Of a DNA stretch of 64,000 bases, positions 48,290 to 58,784 are shown one piece after another (positions within the stretch are counted from its first letter, which is position 1; each line of letters starts with the position of its first letter). Below the pieces are notes generated by a model that saw only the letters and a list, made by a program, of their open reading frames with translations, did not search any database and was not told the origin of the DNA. The translations under genes and the position numbers were made by a program. This stretch comes from Ceratothoa steindachneri (lineage: Eukaryota > Arthropoda > Malacostraca > Isopoda > Cymothoidae), in the NCBI GenBank assembly GCA_963969495.1, contig OZ018321.1:125492218-125556217 (forward strand). The letters run 5' to 3'.

Positions 48290-49700
48290 TAAATAAATAT
48301 ACGAGAAAACCACTGTTATTGGAGCATAAAGTTTATTATTATTTTTAAAAAGGGTTATTAAAACGGGACTAGTTTTCAGCCGTTAACTAAGAGAAATCAA
48401 CAAAGAAAACTGAAATATTGGAATATACAATAACAGCCAATTGATATTAATCTTGAGGCCTTAGCTTTAGGTGATTAACAATATCCTTTAGAATGAGGTT
48501 TGATATATAGGGGCTATATTTATGCTGGCTTTCTGACAAATTGAACTTTGGAATTGCTTTGATTAGTAAGGATTCAATTATTTTTCTCTTATTATAATCG
48601 CTACGGTAAATTATTCGGGCACTAGGGAAATCTATTATATGATTGGCATTTTTTACATGGTTAAAAAGACTGGAAGCATTGCTCACTCTACAAATGTCTC
48701 CCCTATGTTCATATAGGCGTTTATTTAATTAACTTCCGGTCTCTCCCACGTAGAAGGAGGTGCAATTTAGGGCTTTACACGGGATTAAATAGATGCCTGC
48801 ATCCTTATTTTGTGATTCTGGCTTGGTGGAACGGAAAGATTTTTTGATAGTTAGGGGATATTTAAAGGTGGTCAAGTTGGGATATGTAATGGAGTTTAAT
48901 CTGTTGAGCAAGGGGCAATATGGTAGAGATAAACAATTCTTTTTACATTTAAGATTATTTTTGTGTTGGGGACGGTAGAATATTGCCCTGGCATTAGATA
49001 GGCTCTCATCTATACAATAGAGTTAATATTTTAATTCAATGAAAATGCATGCTATGAAGATGATCTCATCTTGTCAAAATCAGGGGTCCCAAATTCTAAA
49101 GGCCCTTAAATACATGGATATTACAATTGCTTTTTTATTTTAAGATCATGACATGAAAAAAGAATGTATATAGGAATTGTAATTAGTAGGTTTTCAGTAT
49201 AACGTAAAAGATGATTTAACATTAATTCTTAAGACTTTTACATCAAGAAACGGTAAGCAATTGTCTTTTTCCCATTCAACCTTGAATTTTATAGTGGGAT
49301 GGAGGTGTTAAGCTTTGTCAGAAAATTATGACAGGAGTCTATTTGATTTAATGGCCATGTGCAAATTACATCATCTACATACCTATACCATACAAAATTA
49401 TTATTGGGTTTAATTGGTGTGAGTAGGGAAGTTTCAAAATGTTCCATGAACAGGTTACAAAGAATGTGGGATAAAGGGTTGCCCATTTTAAGGCCCTATT
49501 AGTGAACGTATTAGAGAACCCTAAATTTAACTTCCCATTACAAAAAATGTTGAACTAGTTAGACTGTGCGTTACGGATAATGTATTTAAGAGTGACATGG
49601 GATTTTTCCGACAAAAATATGGCCTTAGTATATGTCGTAGAATTCTTTCTGATAAAAACCCTACTTACCTGACACCACTTTTATTTAGTGTCGTAGAATG
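48290..49700 (-). pseudogene. Penelope-like element 2, RT end, GIY-YIG and 3' region
   Basis: In minus order, frame 49289-49486 gives MGNPLSHILCNLFMEHFE and WYRYVDDVICTWP (RT motif B and catalytic YVDD). Sequence at 48960-49280 is the broken linker. Frame 48729-48911 gives GIYLIPCKALNCTSFYVGET (GIY-YIG start), and frame 48447-48686 holds the rest, with LFNHVKNANHIIDF. The 3' region near 48370 reads CTGAAAACTAGTCCCGTTTT in minus sense, a typical end for this class. The GNPLS and YVGETG forms differ from element 1 (YIGSTVRS), so this is a different lineage. Frameshifts inactivate it and the 5' part is absent. Confidence 0.88.
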
Positions 49701-50197
49701 CCCCCCCTTTTTTGTTCTATTCTAAGAGTGCTAAGAGTGTCTAATATATATTGATATTATAAGAATATCTTAAAGAACAGAGCCGTTACCAAATACGTAA
49801 GGATATAAAAGAAACGCCCACTAATTCACAAAATAAACTTATATTTTATCTTTAACCATTGAATACACAACCTTTATACATTAACTACAGCAATACTCTA
49901 AATATTATTATAAACAAGAATTAATTAAATTAGTTTACCCTCCAAAATTTGGTTAACGTTTTCTCTACACAAAACAATAATATAAGAATTAGGCTTACGG
50001 ACTCATGTGGAGTTTAAAGGGCCTCAGAAATGTTATTGACTCACGACGCGAGCCGTGTGTCCAGTTGTAGATGGGCGAAATTCCACGGTCGTTTTGGCGA
50101 GGGTAGCAGCTGGGGGGTCCACACGTTCTTCCGGGGGGGAAGGGTTCTTTAAGGACGAGAACCAAGGCGGTGCTTTATGCAACACCTAGGCAGTCGT
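49701..50197. other. No recognisable gene; transition to GC-richer repeats
   Basis: AT-rich to about 50030, then GC-richer sequence that leads into the tandem repeats. Confidence 0.4.
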
Positions 50198-50620
50198 GGT
50201 CTCTCTGGCGAGAGTGAGTCGAACTTGTTTCTTAAATCAAGTTAACTTGGAGTGCGGTGTGATCACCGAGTAACGAGCTCGAGGAGGAGCTTTTCTTCTT
50301 CGTTACTTATTTCCTTATGGACGAGGACTGAACTCGTGGAGGGTCTTCTTCACGGGCGAGGATAACGGAGGGGGATTTCTCTGCCGAGAATAAATTACTT
50401 AACGTTTGGTGTGGCCACCGAATAAAGGGCTCGAGGGGGAGCCTTTTCCTTCTTCTTTTCTTAATTCCTCAAGGACGAGGAATACCCCTGGTGTTTAAGG
50501 TGCACCAGGATATGAGGAGTCTCTCTGGCGAGAGTAAGTCAAACTTACCAAAGTTCACTTATCGTTTGGTTTGATAACCAGGGACTTAGCTCAAGGATGA
50601 GCTTTTTCTTAGCCCCTTAA
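50198..50620. repeat. Degenerate tandem repeat of about 150-180 bp, three copies
   Basis: CTCTCTGGCGAGAGT.AGTC recurs near 50198 and 50520, with a diverged form (TCTCTGCCGAGAATAA) near 50377. The partner box CGAGCTCGAGGAGGAGCTTT recurs near 50270, 50420 and 50580. Several boxes are self-complementary. Confidence 0.7.
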
Positions 50621-50691
50621 GGGAGGTAGCCCTGCCTCTCTTGCAGGGTACTTCTTGGTCTGGCGACCCAAGTAAACTACCTCTCTAGTCT

Positions 50692-50815
50692 CGGTAGTTC
50701 GGTTTGATCCGAAGACTTCGTCACCTAGAGACTGACGTATACTACCAATCCAGTCTAGGTAGCTCGGTTTTGGATCCGAGGACTTCGTCACCTGGCCTGA
50801 CGTATACTACCACGA
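50692..50815. repeat. 65-bp tandem duplication
   Basis: GGTAGTTCGGTTT...GATCCGAAGACTTCGTCACC...CTGACGTATACTACC is followed by a second copy starting GGTAGCTCGG, with the same GACTTCGTCACC and TGACGTATACTACC boxes. Confidence 0.85.
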
Positions 50816-51917
50816 TTTTCCTCAGAGTTCCTCATTTATACCTCGCACCCCCACTGGGGGAGTGGTAAGGGTGAGAGGGGCTTGAGGACGGCCCCAGGAG
50901 AGTTCTTTTTCCAAACGGTCTTTCCCACGAAGTCAAACATCGGCTCCTCGTTAGCCATCGAGATTGGGAGAAACCCGTCTCCAATTTCTTGTTCGACGTG
51001 AAACTGGATCTCACTCTACTGGGGGAGATCTTCCAATTTTGACCTTTAGGGTCTTTCATGGCAGCGAGTTGTGCCACGTTGTGGTTACGCTTTTGAGTCG
51101 CCGATGCCTGGGGCGGATGTCCTTGCGGTAACCGCCTTGGGACTGCATCACGAGTGAACAGGATGGGGGGGGGGGGAGTAACCATTCCCCTACAGTATAT
51201 ATAATGCATTAAAACACTTGCCTAGTCCAAATTCGTTGGAGAAATTCGCACTTTAGAACGTGTAATCGAGAGGAACAAATTTTCTGCCACCGATATGGGA
51301 ATTGACTCCTAATTTCAAGAAAAAAATCTCCAAAGTTTCGTAGCTTTTTCGATCTCATTATAGAGCAACAAGTCATCGTATATTATAATTAACAATTGAT
51401 GATTTCGATTATACTAGTGAGAACAATTATCCTACAAGCAGGATATTATATAAAGCTTTACCGCAAAACAAAATAACATATAATACAACGTGACTTGACA
51501 TTAAAGAGATAATGATTAAATTGGGTTAGTAGCTAAAGAGAGATAATACTTGAGACGCTGCAAACAGAGGGTGGGTGTAATTCTGATGATAGTTGATTCT
51601 CTTTTCCGGAGCTTTTTGGCATAGGTTCAAAGATAGGATCGAAGGTGATTAACACAGTAGCCCTTGGAATATAAAATGGGGAATGTTAAGACAATCTTTT
51701 TGTTGATGTTCTTTATCAACAACATTATAGGATCAATCAATAGAAACAAAATCATTAAACTTTGTTTCTGCCCTTATCTGATAATAAACATCATTACTTT
51801 AAAAACTAACAAATCGTCTTGAATAAATCTAATTGATTTCTTTTACTAAGCAATTCGTGAATGTTACTTCTGGAGAGCTTATGTAATTTGACGTCTATTT
51901 TAAGAAGGCTAATTTCA
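50816..51917. other. No recognisable gene
   Basis: The GC-rich part to 51180 holds a 125-codon minus frame (50832-51209) without known motifs and a G homopolymer at about 51166. The rest is AT-rich. Confidence 0.4.
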
Positions 51918-52140
51918 CCTTTACGATCTATTCAGAAGTTTAATTCTAGTATAAGTTCTCCTCTAAAAATGCTATGTATATTTTTCACATAAAAAAATGA
52001 AGAATAGTTTAATCATTTATACGGAACGAATAAATGATTCCACTATTCTTCATTTTGGATGTGAAAAATATGGATGTCATTTTGAGAGGGGAACTTATAC
52101 CAGATGTAAACTTCTGATTTGATCATAAAGGTAAAAATCC
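51918..52140. repeat. Foldback (inverted repeat) with arms of about 105 bp
   Basis: The left arm (51918-52019) and the reverse complement of the right arm (52028-52140) match along nearly their whole length: ACCTTTA.GATC, AGAAGTTTA, TATAAGTTC.CCTCT, ATTTTTCACAT, AATGAAGAATAGT, AATCATTTAT. The loop is about 9 bp (ACGGAACGA). Weaker similarity continues outwards to about 51890 and 52170. It could be a foldback element or MITE; no flanking duplication was identified. Confidence 0.85.
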
Positions 52141-52199
52141 TCTCCTGAACTAGATATAAAATAGAGAACACTAGATGGATGTCCTGAATATTTATTATA

Positions 52200-53026
52200 A
52201 TTGAGTTGGTCTTATTTTTTGGTATCATTGACAACTCAATATTTGGTGCAATGTTAAATTTCCTATAAATATATTCATATTATATCAGATGATGATACAA
52301 GGGAGGCCTGTCCATTTTTTTCCATTGGAGGCCAATGCCACAGCTCACTTCCCCTCCCTCCCCGTTGAACCAAAATAGTGCTTGAGTCTATGTGATCACT
52401 TTTTATGGTGTCGATAAGATAGAATATACGAAGAACAATAATGAATAAGTTTTAATCGACACAAATTGCAAGAACAGACCCATTCATCTCTTACTATAGC
52501 CAGGAGGTTGAAATAAAAATATCCAACCATGCAGTTAACTTCGTATTAGGAGACAGACTCCTATAGCTAGCATCATTTCCTATTCGTGATTAAAGTGAAT
52601 AAGTTTTGAAAACTGATGAGGAATGCGATTGTAGAGGCCAAGCGATAGGAAATGAAGCTTAGAAAGAGCGTATTTCTTTCCATTAAACATATGTAAATGA
52701 GCTCAAATGAAATATAAACCGAGTGGTGTTTCTGCAGCGGCAAAATTATTTATGAATATTTGAAGAGTGTAATGCAATTTTCAGCTCAATTAAGAAGTGA
52801 AGTGTTTAAAGATAATTGGAGATAGGATAACAATTTAATCGGCAAAGCGGGTATCAAAATTTATTTTGAGAATTATAAGTATTAGTGTCAAATTCTTAAT
52901 TTTTAATATATAATTATGGGTTTAAGAAATGATAATCTAACATTGCAGAGTTTTTATAGAAATTTAGAAGAAATAGGAAGAAAAGGGCAATTTTCATAGA
53001 AACACATTAAAACAAACAGTGATATA
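52200..53026. other. No recognisable gene
   Basis: AT-rich; nothing identified. Confidence 0.4.
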
Positions 53027-54113
53027 CAGGGTTTAGATAAAATAATATGAACACATTAAAGATACACTACATTTAGTTAGTAATAAGGTATTAGACCACT
53101 ATTTGCCTTTAATAAACCTGCTATACTTCGTAGAATAAAATCAAGCAAGCTCTGTTAGTTTCCAAGGAAATGTTGACCCATTCTTCTATCGAAACCTCTT
53201 CCAATTAATAATTTGAGTGATGACGCGGTGAAAATCTTCTTCGCAATCTCTGATCCAAAACTGCCCATAATATTTAATGTTGCTCAGAACAGGTGACTGT
53301 GCTGGGCAGGCAAGATGTTGGAGTACATTTCGATGACCCTCAAACTAAGATTGAACCTATTTTTGCTGTCTGTTGCGCATTATGTTTTTCAAAATGGCAT
53401 TGTCTGAAAACAGTATGCTCTTCCTTGAGAATGTCGACATATTTATGAGCAGTAACCCAACGATTGATGTTAAAGATGGAACCAGCGGAAAACCAGGCTA
53501 TAACAGCGAAACCTAATGCGGATCCGACTCTATGTTTAACGGTTGGTAGTAGGCATTCCGGATTGTGATAAATAATGGAAATGATGACTCGTCGGACCAT
53601 ATTATATTTTTTCGGGCATCAAATTTACATGTTGTATTATTGTGAGACCATTTCTTTCGCAATTTTGCGTTGGTTGCTACCCTTCCAGGAATGTTTGCTT
53701 TGCGAATTTCCAGGCACAAAATTCTTACCGATATAATGTCAATAAGATTGCTATTGAGTTCTGTTTTAACCTTTTCTGCTGTAGTTTTGTTATTTGCCCG
53801 TAATCCTTGTTAGTGTCTGGCGATCCCCGTCAGATAACCTCTGTGTTAGCCTACTTACCATGTTTTGTGTATGTTGTTTTAACTTTGGCACTGTTGCTCG
53901 TGACACACTAAACAGTTCAGCTGTTTCAGTTACAGACATTATTTTTTCCGCCCCTGGAAAAAAACGTCGTGTAAACTGGAATACAAAATCCAAGTATTTA
54001 AATGACATCTTCGAAATGAGTTAAGATCGTAGCAATCATATGTAGGCAATGTTGCGAACATGTAAAGCTGTACGTGAAATAACAAGGTGTTCACAATATT
54101 TTTTCCAACCCTC
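53027..54113 (-). mobile_element. Tc1-like transposon, degenerate
   Basis: The left end CAGGGTTTAGATAAAATAAT and the inverse of the right end GAGGGTTGGAAAAAATATTG form imperfect terminal repeats that also share TGAACAC further inwards. TA flanks both ends (53025-53026 and 54114-54115). At 1,087 bp it is shorter than a full Tc1 element of about 1.6 kb and typical of compact relatives. It carries a dead transposase on the minus strand. The right TA is the start of a (TA)n tract. Confidence 0.82.
53090..54024 (-). pseudogene. Tc1-like transposase, inactivated
   Basis: Frame 53790-54008 has the N-terminal helix-turn-helix (VTETAELFSVSRATV) and DRQTLTRI. Frame 53513-53719 has CLEIRKANIPGRVATNAKLR and NIIWSDESSF, the first catalytic Asp. 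Frame 53340-53600 continues with VKHRVGSA and the region before the second Asp, but the QDNA box is lost. Farther on, a decayed LACPAQSPVLSNIK and LWAVLDQRLRR correspond to the final catalytic box and C-terminus. Multiple frameshifts are present. Confidence 0.85.
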
Positions 54114-54116
54114 TAT

Positions 54117-54168
<52 letters not shown>
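54114..54168. repeat. (TA)n microsatellite
   Basis: About 25 TA units starting just beside the right end of the Tc1-like element. Confidence 0.95.
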
Positions 54169-54171
<3 letters not shown>

Positions 54172-54304
54172 GGGGACAAATCATGTGAGGCATAGACCGA
54201 ATTAAATAAAAGTGATAAAAACTAAAGTTATTGTAGTAGACCTTTAAATCGATGCAAGGCGCCTGGTAATCAAGCTTATCGCATTCATTAAAATTTTTTT
54301 GCAC

Positions 54305-54572
54305 AGGTGACTCTATATCTCACTATATCGGTCTGGCTCTCGGCACCGTTTTGCTTTGGGGGGGGAGGGTAATAACATTGTAACTATTCGGCCGATTCTG
54401 ACGAAATCTTAAACCATTATGATGTTTTAAATTCTCTTTCAAATTATATAATTGCAAAATTCCTCCCAAGGTTAGTCCGTGAATTATTGAGAGTTTTGAA
54501 AGTGGTAAGGGCATAAATCAGAAAAAGTGAGAACATGCCACTTTTGGTCAGCAGACCTTATTTAGTGAGTAG
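54305..54572 (+). repeat. Dispersed repeat R1, copy 3 (single internal unit)
   Basis: It shares GACTCTATATCTCACTAT, TAACATTGTAACTATTCGGC, CCTCCCAAGGTTAGTCCG and TTTTGAAAGT.GTAAGG with 7296-7690 but has only one of the two 125-bp units. Confidence 0.85.
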
Positions 54573-54829
54573 AATTCTGACTGCGGCCGAGGCTTTTCTT
54601 TTGAAATTCGATCCGTGAACTAGTTATTGTACCGGAATGAAGTAATCTTCATTTCAAGTACATCGCACTCCATGATGTAAGGATAGCGCCTATCCACCAC
54701 TCTGACATCTAATAATAGTCTCCTTCAAATGGTCAGTACCATGAATTTCTCTTGGTTATTTCTTATCTTTAATTTGGCCTCGTAGAAGTTTAATCTTTCG
54801 AATTCTGCTGCTTTCATACGAGATCATGG

Positions 54830-56325
54830 TCAGAAAATTCTCGGAGGTTTTCTACGACGGTAAACTAGCCTAGTATGAAGGGGATCTTTTGAAATATATC
54901 TTTTAAAGTGCAGTAGAAAGACTCTTTAAGTGCTTTCTACCAGACTGAGGACTAACATGTCTCTTTGAACCTGAAGTAGAGTCAGTTGTCTGATTTTGCG
55001 ATACATTAACGGCACAAATATTTTTGGAATTTTTTCCATCTTTAAAATAAATTTATCATAGATAAACTAGACTAGCATACAGGGTGGGTTTTTTTTAAAT
55101 GCATCTTTTTAGGTGTATTAGAAGGACTCCTTGAGTGCTGTGTACCAGATAAGGACTAGAAGGTGCCTTTGGCCCTGAAGTTGTGTTATTTTGTCTGATT
55201 TTGCGAGACATTCACCGACCAATTTTTTTTATAATTTTTTTCATCTTTAAAATGTATTGAGCAAATATAATGCTGAAATGTTTAACAAATATTTAGTTTT
55301 CTAAGACGGTAAATAAGCCTAGCATAAGTGGTTATTTTGAAATGTATCTTTTTAGGTGCATTAGAACTCTTGAGTTCTGGCTACTAAATCTAGGACTTGG
55401 GTGGTCCTCTGTATTTGTCCAGTTTTATGGTAAATTAACCGAAAAAATTTTCTGGGAATATTTTCGATCTTTAAAACGTATTTATCAGAGATAACGCTGA
55501 AATGATTAACAAGTTTTCAGTTTTCTACGACGATAAACTAGACTAGCATAAATGGGATTTTTTGAAATGTATCTTTCTTAGGTGTTGTAGAAAGAATCTT
55601 TGTGTGCTGTCGGCCAGATCGAGGAATAGGGTGTCCCTATGGACCTGAATTAGAGTCAGTAGTCTGATTTTGCGATACATTAGCGGTACAAATTTTCTTG
55701 GAAGTTTTTCCATCTTTAAAAAGTATTTAGCAAAGATAATGCTGAAATGTTTAACAAATATTCAGTTTTATACGACTGTAAACAAGATTAGACTAAGTGG
55801 GTATTTTTAAATGTATCTTTTTAGTTGCATTAGAAGAACTCTTGAGTTCTGGCTAACAGATCGAGGACTAGGTGTTCCTCCTGACCTGACTTTTTTTCAT
55901 CTGTAAAACATATTTACGAGCGCACAGGATACGCTGAAATGTTTCACAAGTATTCAGTTTTCTACGACGGTAAACTAGACTAGCATAAAGAGGATCCTTA
56001 CAAATATATCTTTATAGATGCATTAAAAGGACTCCTTGAGTGATGTCTACTAGATCGAGGACTAAGGTGTCTCTCTGAACCTGCAGTAGAGTTAGTTGTC
56101 TGATTTTGCGATACATTAATGCATTAACGGCACCAATTTTTCTTGGAATTTTGTCAATCTTTAAAATAAACTTAGTAAAGATAACGCTGAAATGCTTGAC
56201 AAATATTCAAAGAACTCCTTGAGTGCTGTCTACCAGATTGACGACTATGTTGTTCCTCCGGACCTGAAGTAGAGTCAGCTCTCTGATTTTGCGTCACATT
56301 AACCGCACCGATTTGTTTTGCATTC
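54830..56325. repeat. Tandem array of about 235-bp units
   Basis: Landmarks TTTTCTACGACGGTAAACTA, TCTGATTTTGCGATACATTA, TTTTTCCATCTTTAAAA and CTCCTTGAGTGCTGTCTACC recur about every 235 bp over roughly six units. Deletions shorten some units to about 195 bp. No frame is conserved between units. Confidence 0.88.
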
Positions 56326-56756
56326 TTTTCAATATATGTATATATTTAGATAAATAGACATGTATACTTTACATTAGGAAGCAGCCATGATTGTATGACG
56401 TTTCAGACGTACTATGAGAAATCAACACTCATGACAATGCCTTAAGTTGTAAAAAAAATATTCTGACCACTCATTGCATAATCATTCTTTAGAATTATAT
56501 AGAAATTAAGATTTTTTTCAAATATGTATGCATGATAAATTCAACTATATATTTATTGTATATATAATTTTTTTTTTAATAATGATTTCTTTTAATGGTT
56601 CGAATTTAATTCCTCTTGGCAATGTTGCTAATTTATATTTTAAAAGTTTACGTATTGCTTCTTGATCATAATCATAAGAATATAAGGATGTTAAAATGCC
56701 CTTTTACCTTAATTAGTTCTGAGTTTCTAATTAATTGCTTGCTTTTTTATAGTAGA
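56326..56756. other. No recognisable gene
   Basis: AT-rich spacer between two tandem arrays. Confidence 0.4.
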
Positions 56757-57470
56757 AATGAAAATATTCACTGGATTTTAAAAACCTATAAAAAACTAAT
56801 CACTTTTTTAGATGGGAGAAAATTTAAAATTCTCTTGCCTATCTGGCTGATATATTCTAGTGTCTGCCTAGATATTAAATTCTAGTGGCTTACTGGAGGT
56901 CAAATTCTAGTCTCTGTCTGAAAGTTACATTCTAGTGACTACCTGAATGTTAAATTTTATTGGCTGCCTGATGTTAAGTTCTTGTGGCTGCCGGGCTGTA
57001 AAATTCTAGTGGTTGTTTGTATAGGAAAAAAGAAAATATTCGCTGGATAAAAAAAACTAGGCAAAATAATCGCTCCTTTAGATGCGAGAAATTGAAAATT
57101 CTAGTTCTATCTGGCTGGTATATTCTAGTGTCTGCCTTTATATTAAATTCTAGTGGCTTCCTGAAGGTCAACTTCTAGTGGGTCTTAATGTTAAATTCTA
57201 TTGGCTGCCTGGATGTTAAATTCTAGTGGCTGCTGTGATGTTAAATTTTGGTGGCTAACTGGATGTTAAATTCTAGTTGCTGCCTGGATGTTAAATTATA
57301 ATGCCTTCCTGTATGTTAAATTTTAGTAGATGCCTGGATTTTAAATTACATTAGGTTGCCAGGATGTTAACTTCTAGTGGAAACCTGGGTAATAAGTTCT
57401 AGAGACTGCTGGTATATAAAATTCACCGGTTGCTTAGATGATAAAGTCGAGTTGTTTCCAGAATGAAAAA
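56757..57470. repeat. 25-bp minisatellite with a 273-bp higher-order duplication
   Basis: The unit is close to GTTAAATTCTAGTGGCTGCC plus TGGAT, seen about 18 times with variation. A longer segment (GAAAATATTC.CTGGAT to GGCTT.CTG.AGGTCAA) occurs at 56757-56915 and again at 57030-57185, so an old block was duplicated as a whole. Confidence 0.88.
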
Positions 57471-58149
57471 TGTTTATATGTTCAAAAATATCCCGTTTAT
57501 AAGTCATTTTATATCGATCGATAGCTAAGTCTTCTCTCTCTCCTTTGAATCACCAATTCTTGCTCAATTTCTTTTAATTTTGATTGTTATAATCACTCAG
57601 TTTGTTATATCCAGCTCTATTTATTACTAGCGAAGAATAATGAGAACATCTTAGCTAAATAATTTGTGACAAGGAAAGTTAAAATGTCTGCAAGTTGTTA
57701 TTGTTAATAGTGAAATTAAAGAAAGCGAAAACCCAAAAGGATATCTCATTTAGAACCTTTGTAATTAGAGATTTGTAATGAAAGTGTTCAAGACGGCTAA
57801 CTTAAAATGTGTGAAAGATAAATAGGCCCATATGGATCTGCGTTATGCATATATCTTCAGCGCACTTTCACTTTCCTCATCTTGAACATTATCCTAATGA
57901 TGCACTCATTACAAACCCTTAAATTATCCCACTTTCCTTTGTCCAAATCCTGACTACTTACGCATCTTGTTGTTGTGAAGTAATACGTTTGCCAAACACA
58001 AGTCACTTCTCACCAAGTGTAACAAAAATTTCTCTTTACCCTATCTATTATCTCAACAACTTTTCTTATATTTGTATCTTCTACATCAATCAACCAATAT
58101 TAATTCCACTCTACTTCTAATCCTAAACGCCGATTGTTGTTACACCTTG
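57471..58149. other. No recognisable gene
   Basis: AT-rich; no supported frame. Confidence 0.4.
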
Positions 58150-58532
58150 TTCCCCCGTAAGGGACGCAGCGATTTGCCATCCTGGCCGCCGTGCTGACGG
58201 GACTCAGCAACCCGTCCAACACCAGCTTAGCTTCTTCTCCTTCCTTCAAAACACTTGTTTCTTCGCTTTTCATACAACCTCTCCTACAACTTTCTCTAGT
58301 CAGCCTCTAATTTCACAGGATAGATACTGACCTTCTTCTTAGCCAACCGTCCCAAATCGTGGCTGAGGGGGAGGGGACAACGTTCCATAACCCCTGAGTT
58401 ACAGGTCGGGAGGGGGATTTTTTAACAACCTACTTCATCCTCACCCTTACCTTCCTCACATCACTTTTCTTTCTCACTTCACCATCTATCCTTGATTTTA
58501 CGCCATGCGCAATGTGGAGCCGCCATGCTAAA
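58150..58532 (+). repeat. I-like element 5' leader, plus-oriented
   Basis: Reverse-complement match of 2293-2687, therefore the same leader in the opposite orientation. It ends GGAGCCGCCATGCTAAAGG, where copy A also has ATG-containing sequence, and is cut by the poly-T that is the tail of copy B. It has a stem-loop at 58196-58216. Confidence 0.72.
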
Positions 58533-58533
58533 G

Positions 58534-58566
58534 GTTTTTTTTTTTTATTTATTTTTTTTTTTTTTA
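58534..58566 (-). other. Poly-A tail of copy B
   Basis: T-rich run on the plus strand with two short interruptions, at the 3' end of the minus-oriented element. Confidence 0.85.
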
Positions 58567-58784
58567 TAGAGCCCATCTGGCAACTACCCACTTGGGCATA
58601 AGTCGCCGAAAAACACGACAGCCTAGAATTAGGCTACTTTAAAGTTAAAATATGAAAACTTAACAATCAATATAAATTTGAAAAACTTAACAATCGAAGC
58701 AATCTCCGGCAGCGGGGGGAGGTCCCCCTCACCCCGGTGCAGGAGAGTGCAATCTAAAACAAAACAATAACAAAAAAAGGAACC
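58567..58784 (-). other. 3' untranslated region of copy B
   Basis: It lies between the RNase H stop and the tail, and includes a direct repeat of a GAAAACTTAACAATC word (about 58655 and 58680). Confidence 0.7.

Noticed and set aside
50832..51209. 125-codon minus frame in GC-rich sequence
   Set aside because: Low-complexity composition without motif; open probably because stops are rare in GC-rich sequence.
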